NCBI RefSeq assembly: GCF_900094795.1
Contig: NZ_FMBC01000014.1
Coordinates: forward strand, 1-43,818
Source: Kosakonia oryziphila
GTDB lineage: Bacteria > Pseudomonadota > Gammaproteobacteria > Enterobacterales > Enterobacteriaceae
DNA length: 43,818 nucleotides
Reading direction: 5' to 3'
Shown: positions 1 to 7,791 of the stretch, piece by piece
How positions within the stretch are numbered: the stretch's first letter is position 1
How the letters are laid out: each line of letters starts with the position of its first letter
Notes under the pieces: model-generated
Seen by the model: the letters and a program-made list of their open reading frames with translations, nothing else
Database searches by the model: none
Told to the model about the DNA's origin: nothing
Program-made: the position numbers and the translations under genes

Positions 1-1
1 T

Positions 2-58
2 GGGACTGAAACACGCCCGCGTAACCTCGCGCTTAACTACATTGTGAGAGCTGCATAA
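2..58 (+). CDS. Phage tail fibre protein, C-terminal end only
   Basis: An open frame enters from the left edge and ends at a TAA whose last base is the first base of the next ATG. The last residues read GTETRPRNLALNYIVRAA. This matches the usual ending of phage tail fibre/tail collar proteins (ETRPRN-A-NYIVRA), which bind the host surface. Only 18 codons are inside the window, so nothing can be said about the rest. Being followed directly by a tail fibre assembly gene supports the call. Confidence 0.75.
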   Translation, partial: GTETRPRNLALNYIVRAA

Positions 59-660
59 TGGATAAAAATGTCGCTGTAATGACTGATGGGTTTGCATCCA
101 GCGAAGGCTGGCTCGACGTTTATCACTTTGATCGTGAAACGTCAGAATACACCGGAACAACAAACGAGTGGATATCGTTTGCCACCAGCGTTCCTGCATG
201 GTCTACGGATGTTGCACCGGGAGAATCAAAGCAGGGCTTCACGCAAGTTTTTGACGTGGATAAAAAAACGTGGGGTTACATTACCGATCACCGGGGAGAA
301 ACCGTTTACTCAACAGCCAGCGGTGAATCGTCAGAAGTTGACTATATCGGTGATATTGCAGATGGCTATGTAACTAGCGCTCCCGCAACAGTTTACGATA
401 AGTGGGACGGCGAAAAGTGGGTGACCGATACGGATGCACAGCATGCAGGAGAGGTGGCCAGCGCTAAAGCGCTTCAGGAGAAATACATCGCTGCTGCTAA
501 TGCGTACATGTCCGATCGGCAATGGCCAGGCAAGGCCGCAATTGGGCGGCTTAAAGGTGATGAGCTGACTCAATACGGTCTGTGGCTGGACTATCTTGAC
601 GCGCTGTATGCAGTAGACACATCAGCAACAGACATTGAGTGGCCTTCACAGCCTGCATAA
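58..660 (+). CDS. Phage tail fibre assembly protein (Tfa family)
   Basis: This 200-residue protein resembles the caudoviral tail fibre assembly (Tfa) chaperones, which help fold or trimerise the adjacent tail fibre. The N-terminal half is rich in aromatic and acidic residues, as in the family. Around residues 113-125 is the KWDGEKWVTD segment and near the end the LxxWLDYLDAL segment, both typical of Tfa proteins. The start overlaps the tail fibre stop codon by one base, so the two genes are translationally coupled. It is the last structural gene of a prophage that continues to the left of the window. It is intact in length; activity cannot be judged. Confidence 0.85.
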   Translation: MDKNVAVMTDGFASSEGWLDVYHFDRETSEYTGTTNEWISFATSVPAWSTDVAPGESKQGFTQVFDVDKKTWGYITDHRGETVYSTASGESSEVDYIGDIADGYVTSAPATVYDKWDGEKWVTDTDAQHAGEVASAKALQEKYIAAANAYMSDRQWPGKAAIGRLKGDELTQYGLWLDYLDALYAVDTSATDIEWPSQPA

Positions 661-669
661 AACAATGGT

Positions 670-716
670 GCTGCATCACAGCACATGAAAGAGTGTGATG
701 CAGCCAGACCGTCTGG
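670..716. terminator. Hairpin after tail fibre assembly gene
   Basis: Perfect 11-bp arms (GCTGCATCACA at 670-680 and TGTGATGCAGC at 694-704) are followed by a second small hairpin (CCAGACCGTCTGG). It sits between the convergent tail fibre assembly and DinI-like genes. There is no strong T-run, so termination is inferred from structure and position. Confidence 0.55.
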
Positions 717-756
717 TGTTCATGCCTGGCAGTCGGCTGCGGATGCTACACCAGTG

Positions 757-1005
757 CTATCGTGAAAACCAGTCATCCGCCGATTCCCACACTTCCTGAA
801 GCAACTCCTGCACATATTCCTTATCACCTTCCTTATCCGCCGATCGCAGCACTGACAGCCCGTCGTTGCTGGCCGTCTTCACTATCACCTCAGCATCTTC
901 ATATCTGGCGCTGAGACGCTTAATCATTTCCTGCGTCAATGCCTCAATGGAGCCTTTCGGCATGGCTTTGGCTTTCTCTCTGGCAATGCTGATTTCTACA
1001 CGCAC
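757..1005 (-). CDS. DinI-like SOS-inducible protein
   Basis: A small protein of the DinI family, whose founder binds and modulates RecA filaments in the SOS response. The C-terminal ESADDWF motif is the family signature and the N-terminus RVEISIA matches DinI RIEVTIA. I place the start at the GTG at 1003-1005 (82 residues). An AGG lies 8 bases upstream of it, whereas the GTG three codons earlier (1012-1014) overlaps that ribosome site. A LexA box lies just upstream. The neighbouring tail fibre genes make this a prophage-borne copy rather than the chromosomal dinI. Its targets in this host are not known from sequence. Confidence 0.85.
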   Translation of the reverse strand: MRVEISIAREKAKAMPKGSIEALTQEMIKRLSARYEDAEVIVKTASNDGLSVLRSADKEGDKEYVQELLQEVWESADDWFSR

Positions 1006-1022
1006 GATAATCACCTTTTAAT

Positions 1023-1042
1023 TGCTGGTTGGATGTACAGTA
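1023..1042 (-). promoter_or_regulatory. LexA box of the DinI-like gene
   Basis: On the minus strand the site reads TACTGTACATCCAACCAGCA, which has the CTG-N10-CAG spacing of LexA operators. It lies 17 bases upstream of the chosen GTG start, so LexA bound here would block transcription until SOS induction. The right half is weaker than consensus. Confidence 0.65.
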
Positions 1043-1419
1043 TTATGTCGGCGGGGATAATCAGTCAAATGGAGAATTAGCTATTTGAGTACATTATTAA
1101 GTACATACTGTAGTTGGTGTGTTAATTAAATTAAATAAAATCAATTAATTAATATGAGATTAATATAGTCGTGAAAGAGAAAAGTGGGCGTTGCTGCGGA
1201 ATCAGACACCAGTTGCTCATCCTGTCAGTAAATATGTCGCTTATGGTAAACCATCCCACCCTGTGCGCCGAAGAAAAAACCGTCACTGTTCCACAGAACC
1301 TCGCAAAACCAGTCTGTTAAAACTGATCTGTGTCACATTTTTTTGCAATTTAACCAGGTAACGACACACGAAGTTCCGTAAAAAGGACAGCGATTTTTGA
1401 TGCTATTGAGGATATTTCA
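1043..1419. other. Intergenic stretch between prophage edge and dacD
   Basis: This is AT-rich in its first part and contains no credible reading frame on either strand. It should hold the junction between prophage and chromosome and the dacD promoter. I could not recognise an attachment-site repeat because the other end of the prophage is outside the window. Confidence 0.5.
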
Positions 1420-2580
1420 TTGAAACGCCGTTTGTTTGCTGCTTCTTTGCTGGCGATTTGCGTATATAACGCCCAGGCCGACGACTTACCTTTTGCCCCA
1501 CAGCCGCCGGCTATTCAGGCTGGCTCCTGGGTATTGATGGATTACACCACCGGGCAAATCTTAACTGCGGGCAACGAGCATCAGCAACGTAATCCGGCGA
1601 GTTTGACCAAACTGATGACCGGCTATGTGGTGGATCGGGCGATCGACAGCCATCGTATCAGCGCGGATGATGTAGTGACGGTAGGAAAGGATGCGTGGGC
1701 GAAAGGCAACCCGGTTTTTGACGGTTCATCGCTGATGTTCCTGAAGCCCGGCGACCACCTGACCGTGCGTGATTTGAGCCGTGGTTTGATTGTCGATTCG
1801 GGTAACGATGCCTGTGTGGCGCTGGCTGATCATGTTGCGGGCGGCCAGCCACAGTTTGTCGCTATGATGAATGACTATGTGCAGAAGCTGAATCTGCGCG
1901 ATACCCACTTCGAAACTGTCCACGGGCTGGATGCACCTGGGCAGCACAGTTCGGCTTACGATCTGGCGGTACTGTCCCGCGCCATCATTCACGGCGAGCC
2001 GGATTTCTATCATATGTACAGCGAAAAAAGCCTGACGTGGAACGGCATCACCCAGCAAAACCGTAACGGGTTATTATGGGACAAAACCCTCAATGTCGAT
2101 GGGCTGAAAACCGGTCACACTTCAGGTGCGGGCTTCAATCTGATTGCCTCTAGTGTTGACGGCCAGCGCCGTCTGATTGCGGTGATCATGGGGGCAGATA
2201 GCCCGAAAGGCCGTGAAGAGCAGGCTCGCAAATTGCTGCATTGGGGACAACAAAACTTCGATACCGTCGAAATTTTGCGTAACGGCAAAAAAGTTGGCAG
2301 CGAGCGCACGTGGTACGGCGATAAAGAGCAGATTGCGGTTGGTACGGATCAGGATTACTGGCTGGTGCTGCCAAAAGCAGAAGTGCAAAACGTCAAAGCA
2401 AAGTATGTGCTGAGCAGTAAAGAGCTGGATGCGCCGCTGGCGGCGCATCAGCGGGTGGGGGAGATTCAACTTTACGATCGTGACCAGATGATCGCTCACT
2501 GGCCGCTGGTCACGCTGGAAAGTGTCGGCAAAGGCGGTTGGCTCTCGCGTCTGAGCGACTGGCTGCATCATAAAGGTTAA
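1420..2580 (+). CDS. dacD: D-alanyl-D-alanine carboxypeptidase DacD (PBP6b)
   Basis: DacD is a low-molecular-mass penicillin-binding protein that trims the terminal D-Ala from peptidoglycan stem peptides in the periplasm. The 386-residue product has a signal peptide (about 1-20, ending NAQA). Its active-site motifs are SLTK at 61-64 (nucleophile S61), SGN at 127-129 and KTG at 230-232. It also has a C-terminal beta-domain and an amphipathic tail (WLSRLSDWLHH) that anchors such proteins to the inner membrane. The start is TTG with GAGG 8 bases upstream. It closely matches E. coli DacD along its length and sits next to sbmC as in E. coli. Confidence 0.96.
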   Translation: MKRRLFAASLLAICVYNAQADDLPFAPQPPAIQAGSWVLMDYTTGQILTAGNEHQQRNPASLTKLMTGYVVDRAIDSHRISADDVVTVGKDAWAKGNPVFDGSSLMFLKPGDHLTVRDLSRGLIVDSGNDACVALADHVAGGQPQFVAMMNDYVQKLNLRDTHFETVHGLDAPGQHSSAYDLAVLSRAIIHGEPDFYHMYSEKSLTWNGITQQNRNGLLWDKTLNVDGLKTGHTSGAGFNLIASSVDGQRRLIAVIMGADSPKGREEQARKLLHWGQQNFDTVEILRNGKKVGSERTWYGDKEQIAVGTDQDYWLVLPKAEVQNVKAKYVLSSKELDAPLAAHQRVGEIQLYDRDQMIAHWPLVTLESVGKGGWLSRLSDWLHHKG

Positions 2581-2605
2581 TGCGTATACGGGCAGAGTGG
2601 CGGTG

Positions 2606-2623
2606 ATGCGAGTCTGCTCGCAT
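2606..2623 (+). terminator. Short hairpin after dacD
   Basis: Seven-base arms ATGCGAG and CTCGCAT enclose a TCTG loop, 25 bases after the dacD stop. No T-run follows, so it may be a weak terminator or a 3' stabilising stem. Confidence 0.35.
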
Positions 2624-2663
2624 AATTGATGACTCCGACACGCCAGACGATCGTCGGACGCTA

Positions 2664-2683
2664 TACTGTATAAACAAACAGTA
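2664..2683 (+). promoter_or_regulatory. LexA box of sbmC
   Basis: The sequence TACTGTATAAACAAACAGTA is an almost ideal LexA operator (CTGT-N8-ACAG with flanking TA on both sides). It ends 17 bases before the sbmC ATG. sbmC is a known SOS gene in E. coli, so SOS control here is well supported. Confidence 0.93.
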
Positions 2684-2700
2684 ACGCTACGGGAGTCAAC

Positions 2701-3174
2701 ATGAGTTACAACGTGAAGCAACTGGAAAAACGGCGTATCGCCGGGTTCCATCTGGTCGGGCCCTGGGATTTGACGGTGAAAGAGGGCTTTAAACAGCTAA
2801 TGATGTGGGTCGATAGCAATAAGATTGCACCGCTTGAGTGGGTGTGCGCCTATTACGATAACCCTGACGAAGTGCCGCCAGAAAAGCTGCGCGCTGATGT
2901 TGCCATCACCGTCGACGCTGGCTTTCAAATCCCGGCAAATAGCGAAGGAGTGATCCTCACGGACATTCCCGGCGGCCAGTACGCAGTGGCGCAGGCGAGG
3001 GTGTACAACGAAGAGTTCGAGGCGTGCTGGGATCTCTTCTTTGATGAGCTGCTTAGCGATCAATCCGTGCAAATTGCTGCGGGTCCTTGCTTTGAAGTCT
3101 ACCTGAACGATGCTCAACAGGATGGTTACTGGGAAATCGACATGCATATCCCGGTTGAGCCGAAAAATCTGTAA
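2701..3174 (+). CDS. sbmC: DNA gyrase inhibitor SbmC (GyrI)
   Basis: This 157-residue protein has the GyrI-like fold. SbmC binds DNA gyrase and protects cells from gyrase poisons such as microcin B17 and from some DNA-damaging agents. The N-terminus ([20 protein letters not shown]) and the C-terminal LYxPV-like end ([13 protein letters not shown]) match E. coli SbmC. GGGAG lies 6 bases upstream of the ATG, behind a strong LexA box. It is monocistronic: a dacD hairpin precedes it and a terminator follows. Confidence 0.95.
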   Translation: MSYNVKQLEKRRIAGFHLVGPWDLTVKEGFKQLMMWVDSNKIAPLEWVCAYYDNPDEVPPEKLRADVAITVDAGFQIPANSEGVILTDIPGGQYAVAQARVYNEEFEACWDLFFDELLSDQSVQIAAGPCFEVYLNDAQQDGYWEIDMHIPVEPKNL

Positions 3175-3190
3175 GCGATAAATTAACCAG

Positions 3191-3227
3191 AAGAGGCAAC
3201 AGAGAAGCGCTGTCGCCTCTTTTTTTC
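3191..3227 (+). terminator. Rho-independent terminator of sbmC
   Basis: The arms AAGAGGC and GCCTCTT pair and run into a stretch of T residues, about 17 bases after the sbmC stop. This has the form of an intrinsic terminator. Confidence 0.88.
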
Positions 3228-3299
3228 GCGCAGGGGTGCTATCTGCATCCGAAAAAACCTACAATTGCGCCTTTGTCGGTTCAACCGGGGGAAGCGACT

Positions 3300-4358
3300 G
3301 TGCGTCGTGACAAATCACTCAGTCCTTTCGAAATTCGTCTCTACCGCCATTATCGTGTCGTACACGGTGTGCGTATCGCGCTGGCTTTTATTCTGACCTT
3401 TTTGCTGATCCGCCTGCTGAAGGTGCCGGAAGGAACCTGGCCTCTGATCACGCTGGTGGTGCTGATGGGGCCGATCTCCTTTTGGGGAAACGTGGTTCCG
3501 CGCGCATTTGAACGCATTGGCGGCACAATTTTGGGTGCGGCGCTGGGTCTGGTGGCATTAAAACTGGAGCTTCTCTCACTGCCCGTGATGCTGCTGTGGT
3601 GTGCGGTGGCCATGTTTCTTTGCGGCTGGCTGGCGCTGGGCAAAAAGCCTTATCAGGCGCTGCTCATTGGTATTACGCTATCGGTGGTGGTGGGGGCGCC
3701 GCCAGGTGATATGCATACCGCGCTGTGGCGTAGCGGCGATGTGATTATCGGTTCGCTGCTGGCAATGCTGTTTACCGGGATCTGGCCGCAGCGGGCATTT
3801 TTGCACTGGCGTATTCAGATGGCCAACTATGTCACCGCATTCAACCGCGTTTATCAGGCGGGTTTCTCCCGTAACCTGGTCGAACGGCCGCGGCTGGAAA
3901 AACATCTGCAAAAAATCCTCAACGACGTGGTGAAGATGCGCGGTCTGATAACACCCGCCTGCAAAGAGACACATCTGCAAAAAGCGATTTTCGAAGCCAT
4001 CCAGACCGTCAGTCGCAATATGGTCTGCATGCTGGAACTGCAAATCAATGCTCACTGGGGCTCACGTACCAGCCATTTTGTGATGATCAACGCACATACG
4101 TTACGGGATACGCAGCGGATGACTCAACAAACGCTGCTGACCATTGCTCATGCGCTGTATGAAGGCAACCCGCAGCCGATTCTGGCTAACACTGAAAAGC
4201 TAAGTGAAATTGTGGCGGAATTGCGCCAGTTGGGCGACGAACATAAAGGCGATGCGCTGGCTGAAACTTCGATTCACGGTTACGTCTGGCTGAGCATGGA
4301 GCTGGCCCGTCAACTGGAACTGCTGTCACATTTGATCTGTCGGGCATTGCGCAAATAA
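3300..4358 (+). CDS. yeeA: FUSC-family inner membrane protein YeeA
   Basis: YeeA belongs to the FUSC family of inner membrane proteins related to aromatic-acid efflux pumps; its substrate is unknown. The start is GTG at 3300, which follows a GGGGGAA ribosome site, and the resulting N-terminus (RRDKSLSPFEIRLYRHYR) matches E. coli YeeA, giving 352 residues. A TTG nine codons earlier is less likely. Several hydrophobic segments fill residues 25-160, including the GPISFWGNVVPRAFERIGGT stretch conserved in the family. A long cytoplasmic C-terminal half follows. It keeps its E. coli neighbours sbmC and tmaR. Confidence 0.93.
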   Translation: MRRDKSLSPFEIRLYRHYRVVHGVRIALAFILTFLLIRLLKVPEGTWPLITLVVLMGPISFWGNVVPRAFERIGGTILGAALGLVALKLELLSLPVMLLWCAVAMFLCGWLALGKKPYQALLIGITLSVVVGAPPGDMHTALWRSGDVIIGSLLAMLFTGIWPQRAFLHWRIQMANYVTAFNRVYQAGFSRNLVERPRLEKHLQKILNDVVKMRGLITPACKETHLQKAIFEAIQTVSRNMVCMLELQINAHWGSRTSHFVMINAHTLRDTQRMTQQTLLTIAHALYEGNPQPILANTEKLSEIVAELRQLGDEHKGDALAETSIHGYVWLSMELARQLELLSHLICRALRK

Positions 4359-4524
4359 CGGCCAGATAACCGCATACCGTTGTTGGGTTGTTTCGATTCA
4401 GCTACATTTACGGTTATGATAGCCGACAGGAAAAACCATTGTCTTATGCGACCACATTGGGTAGGTTTGCCTCTAAGGTGGTTGCTTTAACGAATCCGAA
4501 TCTCACATTATCAGGGGTGTAAAA

Positions 4525-4860
4525 ATGGAAACAAATAAGCCTTCATTCCAGGATGTTCTGGAGTTTGTGCGTCTGTTCCGCCGCAAAAATAAATTGCAGC
4601 GCGAAATCCAGGACGTGGAGAAGAAGATCCGTGATAACCAGAAGCGCGTGTTGTTGCTGGACAACCTGAGCGACTATATTAAGCCGGGTATGAGCATAGA
4701 AGAGATCCATGGCATTATCGCCAGTATGAAGACCGACTACGAAGATCGTGTGGACGATTACATCATCAAAAATGCTGAACTGTCGAAAGAGCGCCGCGAA
4801 ATATCCAAAAAACTCAAAACCATGGGCGAACTGAAGCCGATTGAGCCAAAAGCGGAATAA
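4525..4860 (+). CDS. tmaR: TmaR (YeeX), polar regulator of PTS Enzyme I
   Basis: This 111-residue, highly charged, largely coiled-coil protein matches E. coli YeeX almost residue for residue ([18 protein letters not shown] at the start). In E. coli TmaR clusters at a cell pole and sequesters Enzyme I of the sugar phosphotransferase system, which tunes sugar uptake. AGGGG lies 8 bases upstream of the ATG. The C-terminal dozen residues are the variable part. It is followed by a hairpin shared with the convergent pduX. Confidence 0.96.
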   Translation: METNKPSFQDVLEFVRLFRRKNKLQREIQDVEKKIRDNQKRVLLLDNLSDYIKPGMSIEEIHGIIASMKTDYEDRVDDYIIKNAELSKERREISKKLKTMGELKPIEPKAE

Positions 4861-4874
4861 CGCCTCCAGCGAGT

Positions 4875-4896
4875 GGTGAGAGGTGTGCCTCTCACC
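4875..4896. terminator. Hairpin between tmaR and pduX
   Basis: Perfect 9-bp arms GGTGAGAGG and CCTCTCACC enclose a TGTG tetraloop. The stop codon of pduX (4892-4894) lies inside the right arm. No clear T-run exists in either direction. It probably serves both convergent genes. Confidence 0.6.
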
Positions 4897-5758
4897 CTTC
4901 CTGTACGCCTCCTGCCACCATTTTCAGCAGATAATTTTGCGGCCAGTGCGCCGTCAACCCGGCCTCTTTCAACTTCCGGCGAACGCTTTCCACATCATGG
5001 CGCTGTCTATCAAGCAGCAACCCAACCACGCTTCCGCTGTGGGCAACATTCAGCCCATACAGATCGCAACGCTCCACCAGCTCGAGCAGGTCGGGAAACG
5101 CTGGTTTCGGCAGCAGCACCTGGCTGGCAATCGCGCTTAACGTCGCGGCTTCTCCCAGCCGCGCGGCATCATTTTCTACGCAGGCCTGCTGCAACAGGCG
5201 CCATGCATTATCCAGTGTACAGGCATTTTCCAGCAGCGCCTGCTGGCGCGGCAGACGATGATAAGCGGCAGTGGTCAGGGTTAGCGGACTTTCAAGCAGC
5301 AGCACGTCGCACCCTGGCAAACCGCCGCAGGTAATCTGTGTTGTGGCAGTATTGTGATCGAACAGCGTCAGGCGCGAAAAGATAGTGCTGTCGGTCGGCT
5401 CCAGCGCCACGCACAGTTGCGCCAGCGTTTTCTCATCCAGCGGTTGCTCAAGGTGACGGGCCGTTGCCACTGCGGTGGCGGCAATATCCGCGGTGCTGCT
5501 GGCCATGCCTTTGGCCAGGGGAATTGTAGAGCGGCACTCGATGCGCAGTGTGTGCGTCAGCGTTGCAGGTAACTGCCAGTGTGCCAGGAGCTGGTTAACC
5601 ATACGGCGTGTCAGTGGCCGTTCATTCACCTGAGGTTTGCCGTGCGTGACTTCGACACTGCTGTACCAGTCCACCGGGCAGGAGACCAGTTTTTCACCTC
5701 CCAGGATCCAGCCCTGGATTATTTCACCGCACGATGCGGGACAATGCGCCAACGCCAC
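4892..5758 (-). CDS. pduX: L-threonine kinase PduX
   Basis: PduX phosphorylates L-threonine to L-threonine O-3-phosphate, the precursor that CobD decarboxylates to the aminopropanol arm of cobalamin. The 288-residue protein has the GHMP-kinase ATP motif PLAKGMASSTAD at 80-91 and the conserved opening CPASCGEIIQGWILG. The start is GTG with AGGAG 7 bases upstream. In Salmonella pduX is the last gene of the propanediol (pdu) operon. Here no other pdu gene is present, and a pocR stump lies just behind its start. That arrangement suggests that the rest of the pdu locus was deleted and pduX kept for B12 synthesis. What promoter now drives it is unclear. Confidence 0.93.
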   Translation of the reverse strand: MALAHCPASCGEIIQGWILGGEKLVSCPVDWYSSVEVTHGKPQVNERPLTRRMVNQLLAHWQLPATLTHTLRIECRSTIPLAKGMASSTADIAATAVATARHLEQPLDEKTLAQLCVALEPTDSTIFSRLTLFDHNTATTQITCGGLPGCDVLLLESPLTLTTAAYHRLPRQQALLENACTLDNAWRLLQQACVENDAARLGEAATLSAIASQVLLPKPAFPDLLELVERCDLYGLNVAHSGSVVGLLLDRQRHDVESVRRKLKEAGLTAHWPQNYLLKMVAGGVQEG

Positions 5759-5812
5759 GCTGCAACTCCTTTCACAATCAAAGCCCGGATAGTGTCATTT
5801 CGACCCGGCGAA

Positions 5813-5923
5813 CGCCAGAAATTCGCGCAGACCCGCTATTTGTGCAAAGTTTTTCGCCAGATCGGTCAATTGACTCCGCAGGCATTTCGTCTGCGAAATA
5901 AGGCAAATTATAAGGGCGATTAA
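5813..5923 (+). pseudogene. pocR: 3' remnant of pocR (AraC-type cob/pdu activator)
   Basis: The frame ending at the TAA at 5921-5923 reads YLCKVFRQIGQLTPQAFR near its end. This is the closing helix of an AraC DNA-binding domain, and as I recall Salmonella PocR it is very close to that protein's C-terminus (SYFCKVFRQ...VTPQAYR). PocR is normally encoded exactly here, upstream of cbiA and in the same direction. Similarity starts near the FAQT residues at 5822; upstream of that the reading is unrelated and overlaps pduX on the other strand. About 35 codons of a roughly 300-codon gene remain, with no start, so it is a deletion relic. Confidence 0.8.
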
Positions 5924-6146
5924 ATTTCCGTTAGCAATATTTTGTTATTCCGTATGTGCCTGAGCACTTTCTGAAGCCTTAATATGCCAGGGGGGCGATG
6001 AAAAGGGTGAGCAATAAATTGTCATAGCGCAACAAATTATTATTTGCTCAAAGATAAACTGAACCCGCTTTTATTTCCCTGCTGCGATATAGTGCGTTCA
6101 GGGGAAAATCAGGGTAATAATGACGTGCCATGATTAAAACTCTATC
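5924..6146 (+). other. Probable cbi promoter region upstream of the riboswitch
   Basis: This AT-rich stretch has no reading frame of note. It should contain the promoter of the cbi operon, and in Salmonella the equivalent DNA carries the PocR sites. A GATATAGT sequence near 6087 could be a -10 element, but no convincing -35 partner was found. Confidence 0.4.
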
Positions 6147-6300
6147 AGGTTTGCCGCAAATGCATTTTGCGGCTGGGAAGGGGGTGTAAATCCCCCGCAG
6201 CCCCCGCTGCTGTGATGCTGACGACCCCGTAATCGCCACTGATCGTAAGATCGGGAAGGGCGGGTGAGGATGACGCTAAGCCAGAAGACCGGCCTGATGG
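6147..6300 (+). promoter_or_regulatory. Adenosylcobalamin riboswitch
   Basis: The leader has the ordered conserved blocks of the cobalamin aptamer. These are a GCCGCAAA...TTTGCGGC stem (from 6153), a GGGAAGGGGGTG segment (from 6176), a CCCCCGC...CTGTGA segment, GCCACTG at about 6235-6241, GGGAAGG (from 6253), and the B12 box AAGCCAGAAGACCGGCC at 6278-6294. Binding of adenosylcobalamin should lower expression of the cbi operon. About 110 bases separate the aptamer from the cbiA start and would form the expression platform. No strong intrinsic terminator is seen there, so control of ribosome access is more likely, as known for Salmonella cbiA. Confidence 0.95.
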
Positions 6301-6411
6301 ACATTATCAACAACTTCGGTGGGAAGTGGGTTGCTCAGTAGCGTACGGTCGAAAGACTGGGTCAATACGCGTCCTGGCTCCGTTCTTTCTACCTGCCACA
6401 GGGTTACAGGA

Positions 6412-7791
6412 ATGTCAGACAGACGCAGCGCCTTTATCCTTGCCGGAACCGGCAGCGGCTGTGGGAAAACCACCGTCACGCTCGGATTGCTCACCGTGCT
6501 GCAACGTCGTGGTTTGCGCGTACAACCCTTCAAAGTGGGGCCGGACTACCTTGACACCGCCTGGCACAGTGCCGTTACCGGCGTGGCTTCCCGCAACCTG
6601 GACAGCTTTATGTTGCCGCCGCCTGTGCTAAATGTACTGTTTCGCCAACATGTTGCCACCGCCGATGTCGCTGTGATTGAGGGCGTGATGGGGCTTTACG
6701 ATGGCTACGGCTCCGACCCCGACTATTGCAGCAGCGCGGCGCTGGCAAAACAGCTTGCGGTTCCGGTGATCCTGCTGATCGACGGCAAAGCCGTTTCCAC
6801 CTCAATTGCCGCCACGGTCATGGGGTTTCAGCACTTTGACCCGTCGTTGCACATTGCCGGAGTGATCGTCAACCGGGTAAACAGTGACAGCCATTTTCAA
6901 CTGCTGAAACACGCCATTGAGCATTACTGTAACTTACCGGTGCTGGGATATGTTCCTGTTACTCCCGGCGTGGCGCTGCTGGAACGTCATCTTGGTCTGG
7001 TCACTGCTCGCGAATCGGTCGTCGACGCGCAGCCATGGCATGAATTTGCCACACACCTGGAACAGACCCTCGATATTGACCGCTTACTCACCCTGAGCCA
7101 GACAACCACGCTGCCGCAGGGGACGTTTCCTGACATGCCCGCGCCAGAGGCGGGAGCAGGGTTGACACTGGCACTGGCTGACGACGAAGCCTTCAACTTT
7201 TATTACGCCGATAATCTGCAACTGCTTGAACACGCCGGCGTGCGCATCGTGCGTTTTAGCCCGTTGCATGACTATGAGTTGCCCACATGCCAGATGCTGT
7301 GGCTGGGCGGCGGTTATCCGGAGTTGCATGCGCGTGCATTGTCGGCAAACCAGCCGATGCGGGATGCCATTCTCACCGCACACCGACGTGGCGTGGCGAT
7401 CTATGCCGAGTGCGGTGGCCTGATGTATCTCGGTGATACACTGGTGGATGCCGCAGGCGATAAGTGGCCGATGGTTGGTGCCATCCCCGGCCACAGCCGG
7501 ATGAGCAGCAAGCTTATCCGCTTTGGTTACTGCGAAGCCCGTGCAACGCAGCAGACGTTACTTGCTGCCGAAGGGGAAACCCTGCGCGGCCACGAGTTTC
7601 ACTATTCCGATTTCACCCCGTGCGTCGATGCCGTGCTGGCATGCCATAAAACGCGAGATGGCGAAGTGCTGAAGCGCTGGCAGGGCGGCTGGCAGGTGGG
7701 AAACACCTTTGCCAGCTATTTGCATCTGCATTTCGCCCAGCGTCCAACGATGCTGCAACACTGGTTTGCCGCCGCAAGGAGCGCGTCATGA
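6412..7791 (+). CDS. cbiA: Cobyrinate a,c-diamide synthase CbiA
   Basis: CbiA amidates the a and c side chains of cobyrinate (cob(II)yrinate) using glutamine and ATP. The 459-residue length equals Salmonella CbiA. The N-terminal dethiobiotin-synthetase-like domain carries the P-loop GTGSGCGKT at 12-20. The C-terminal glutamine amidotransferase domain has the nucleophile Cys334 in AECGG and His438 near the end (SYLHLHF). I chose the ATG at 6412 because the open frame upstream overlaps the riboswitch platform and lacks family similarity. It is the first gene of the operon and overlaps cbiB by 4 bases. Confidence 0.96.
   Translation: MSDRRSAFILAGTGSGCGKTTVTLGLLTVLQRRGLRVQPFKVGPDYLDTAWHSAVTGVASRNLDSFMLPPPVLNVLFRQHVATADVAVIEGVMGLYDGYGSDPDYCSSAALAKQLAVPVILLIDGKAVSTSIAATVMGFQHFDPSLHIAGVIVNRVNSDSHFQLLKHAIEHYCNLPVLGYVPVTPGVALLERHLGLVTARESVVDAQPWHEFATHLEQTLDIDRLLTLSQTTTLPQGTFPDMPAPEAGAGLTLALADDEAFNFYYADNLQLLEHAGVRIVRFSPLHDYELPTCQMLWLGGGYPELHARALSANQPMRDAILTAHRRGVAIYAECGGLMYLGDTLVDAAGDKWPMVGAIPGHSRMSSKLIRFGYCEARATQQTLLAAEGETLRGHEFHYSDFTPCVDAVLACHKTRDGEVLKRWQGGWQVGNTFASYLHLHFAQRPTMLQHWFAAARSAS

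Noticed and set aside
5579..5812. The longer plus-strand frame that includes the pocR stump
   Set aside because: Its first two thirds lie antisense to the start of pduX and show no PocR similarity; only the last part is a relic.
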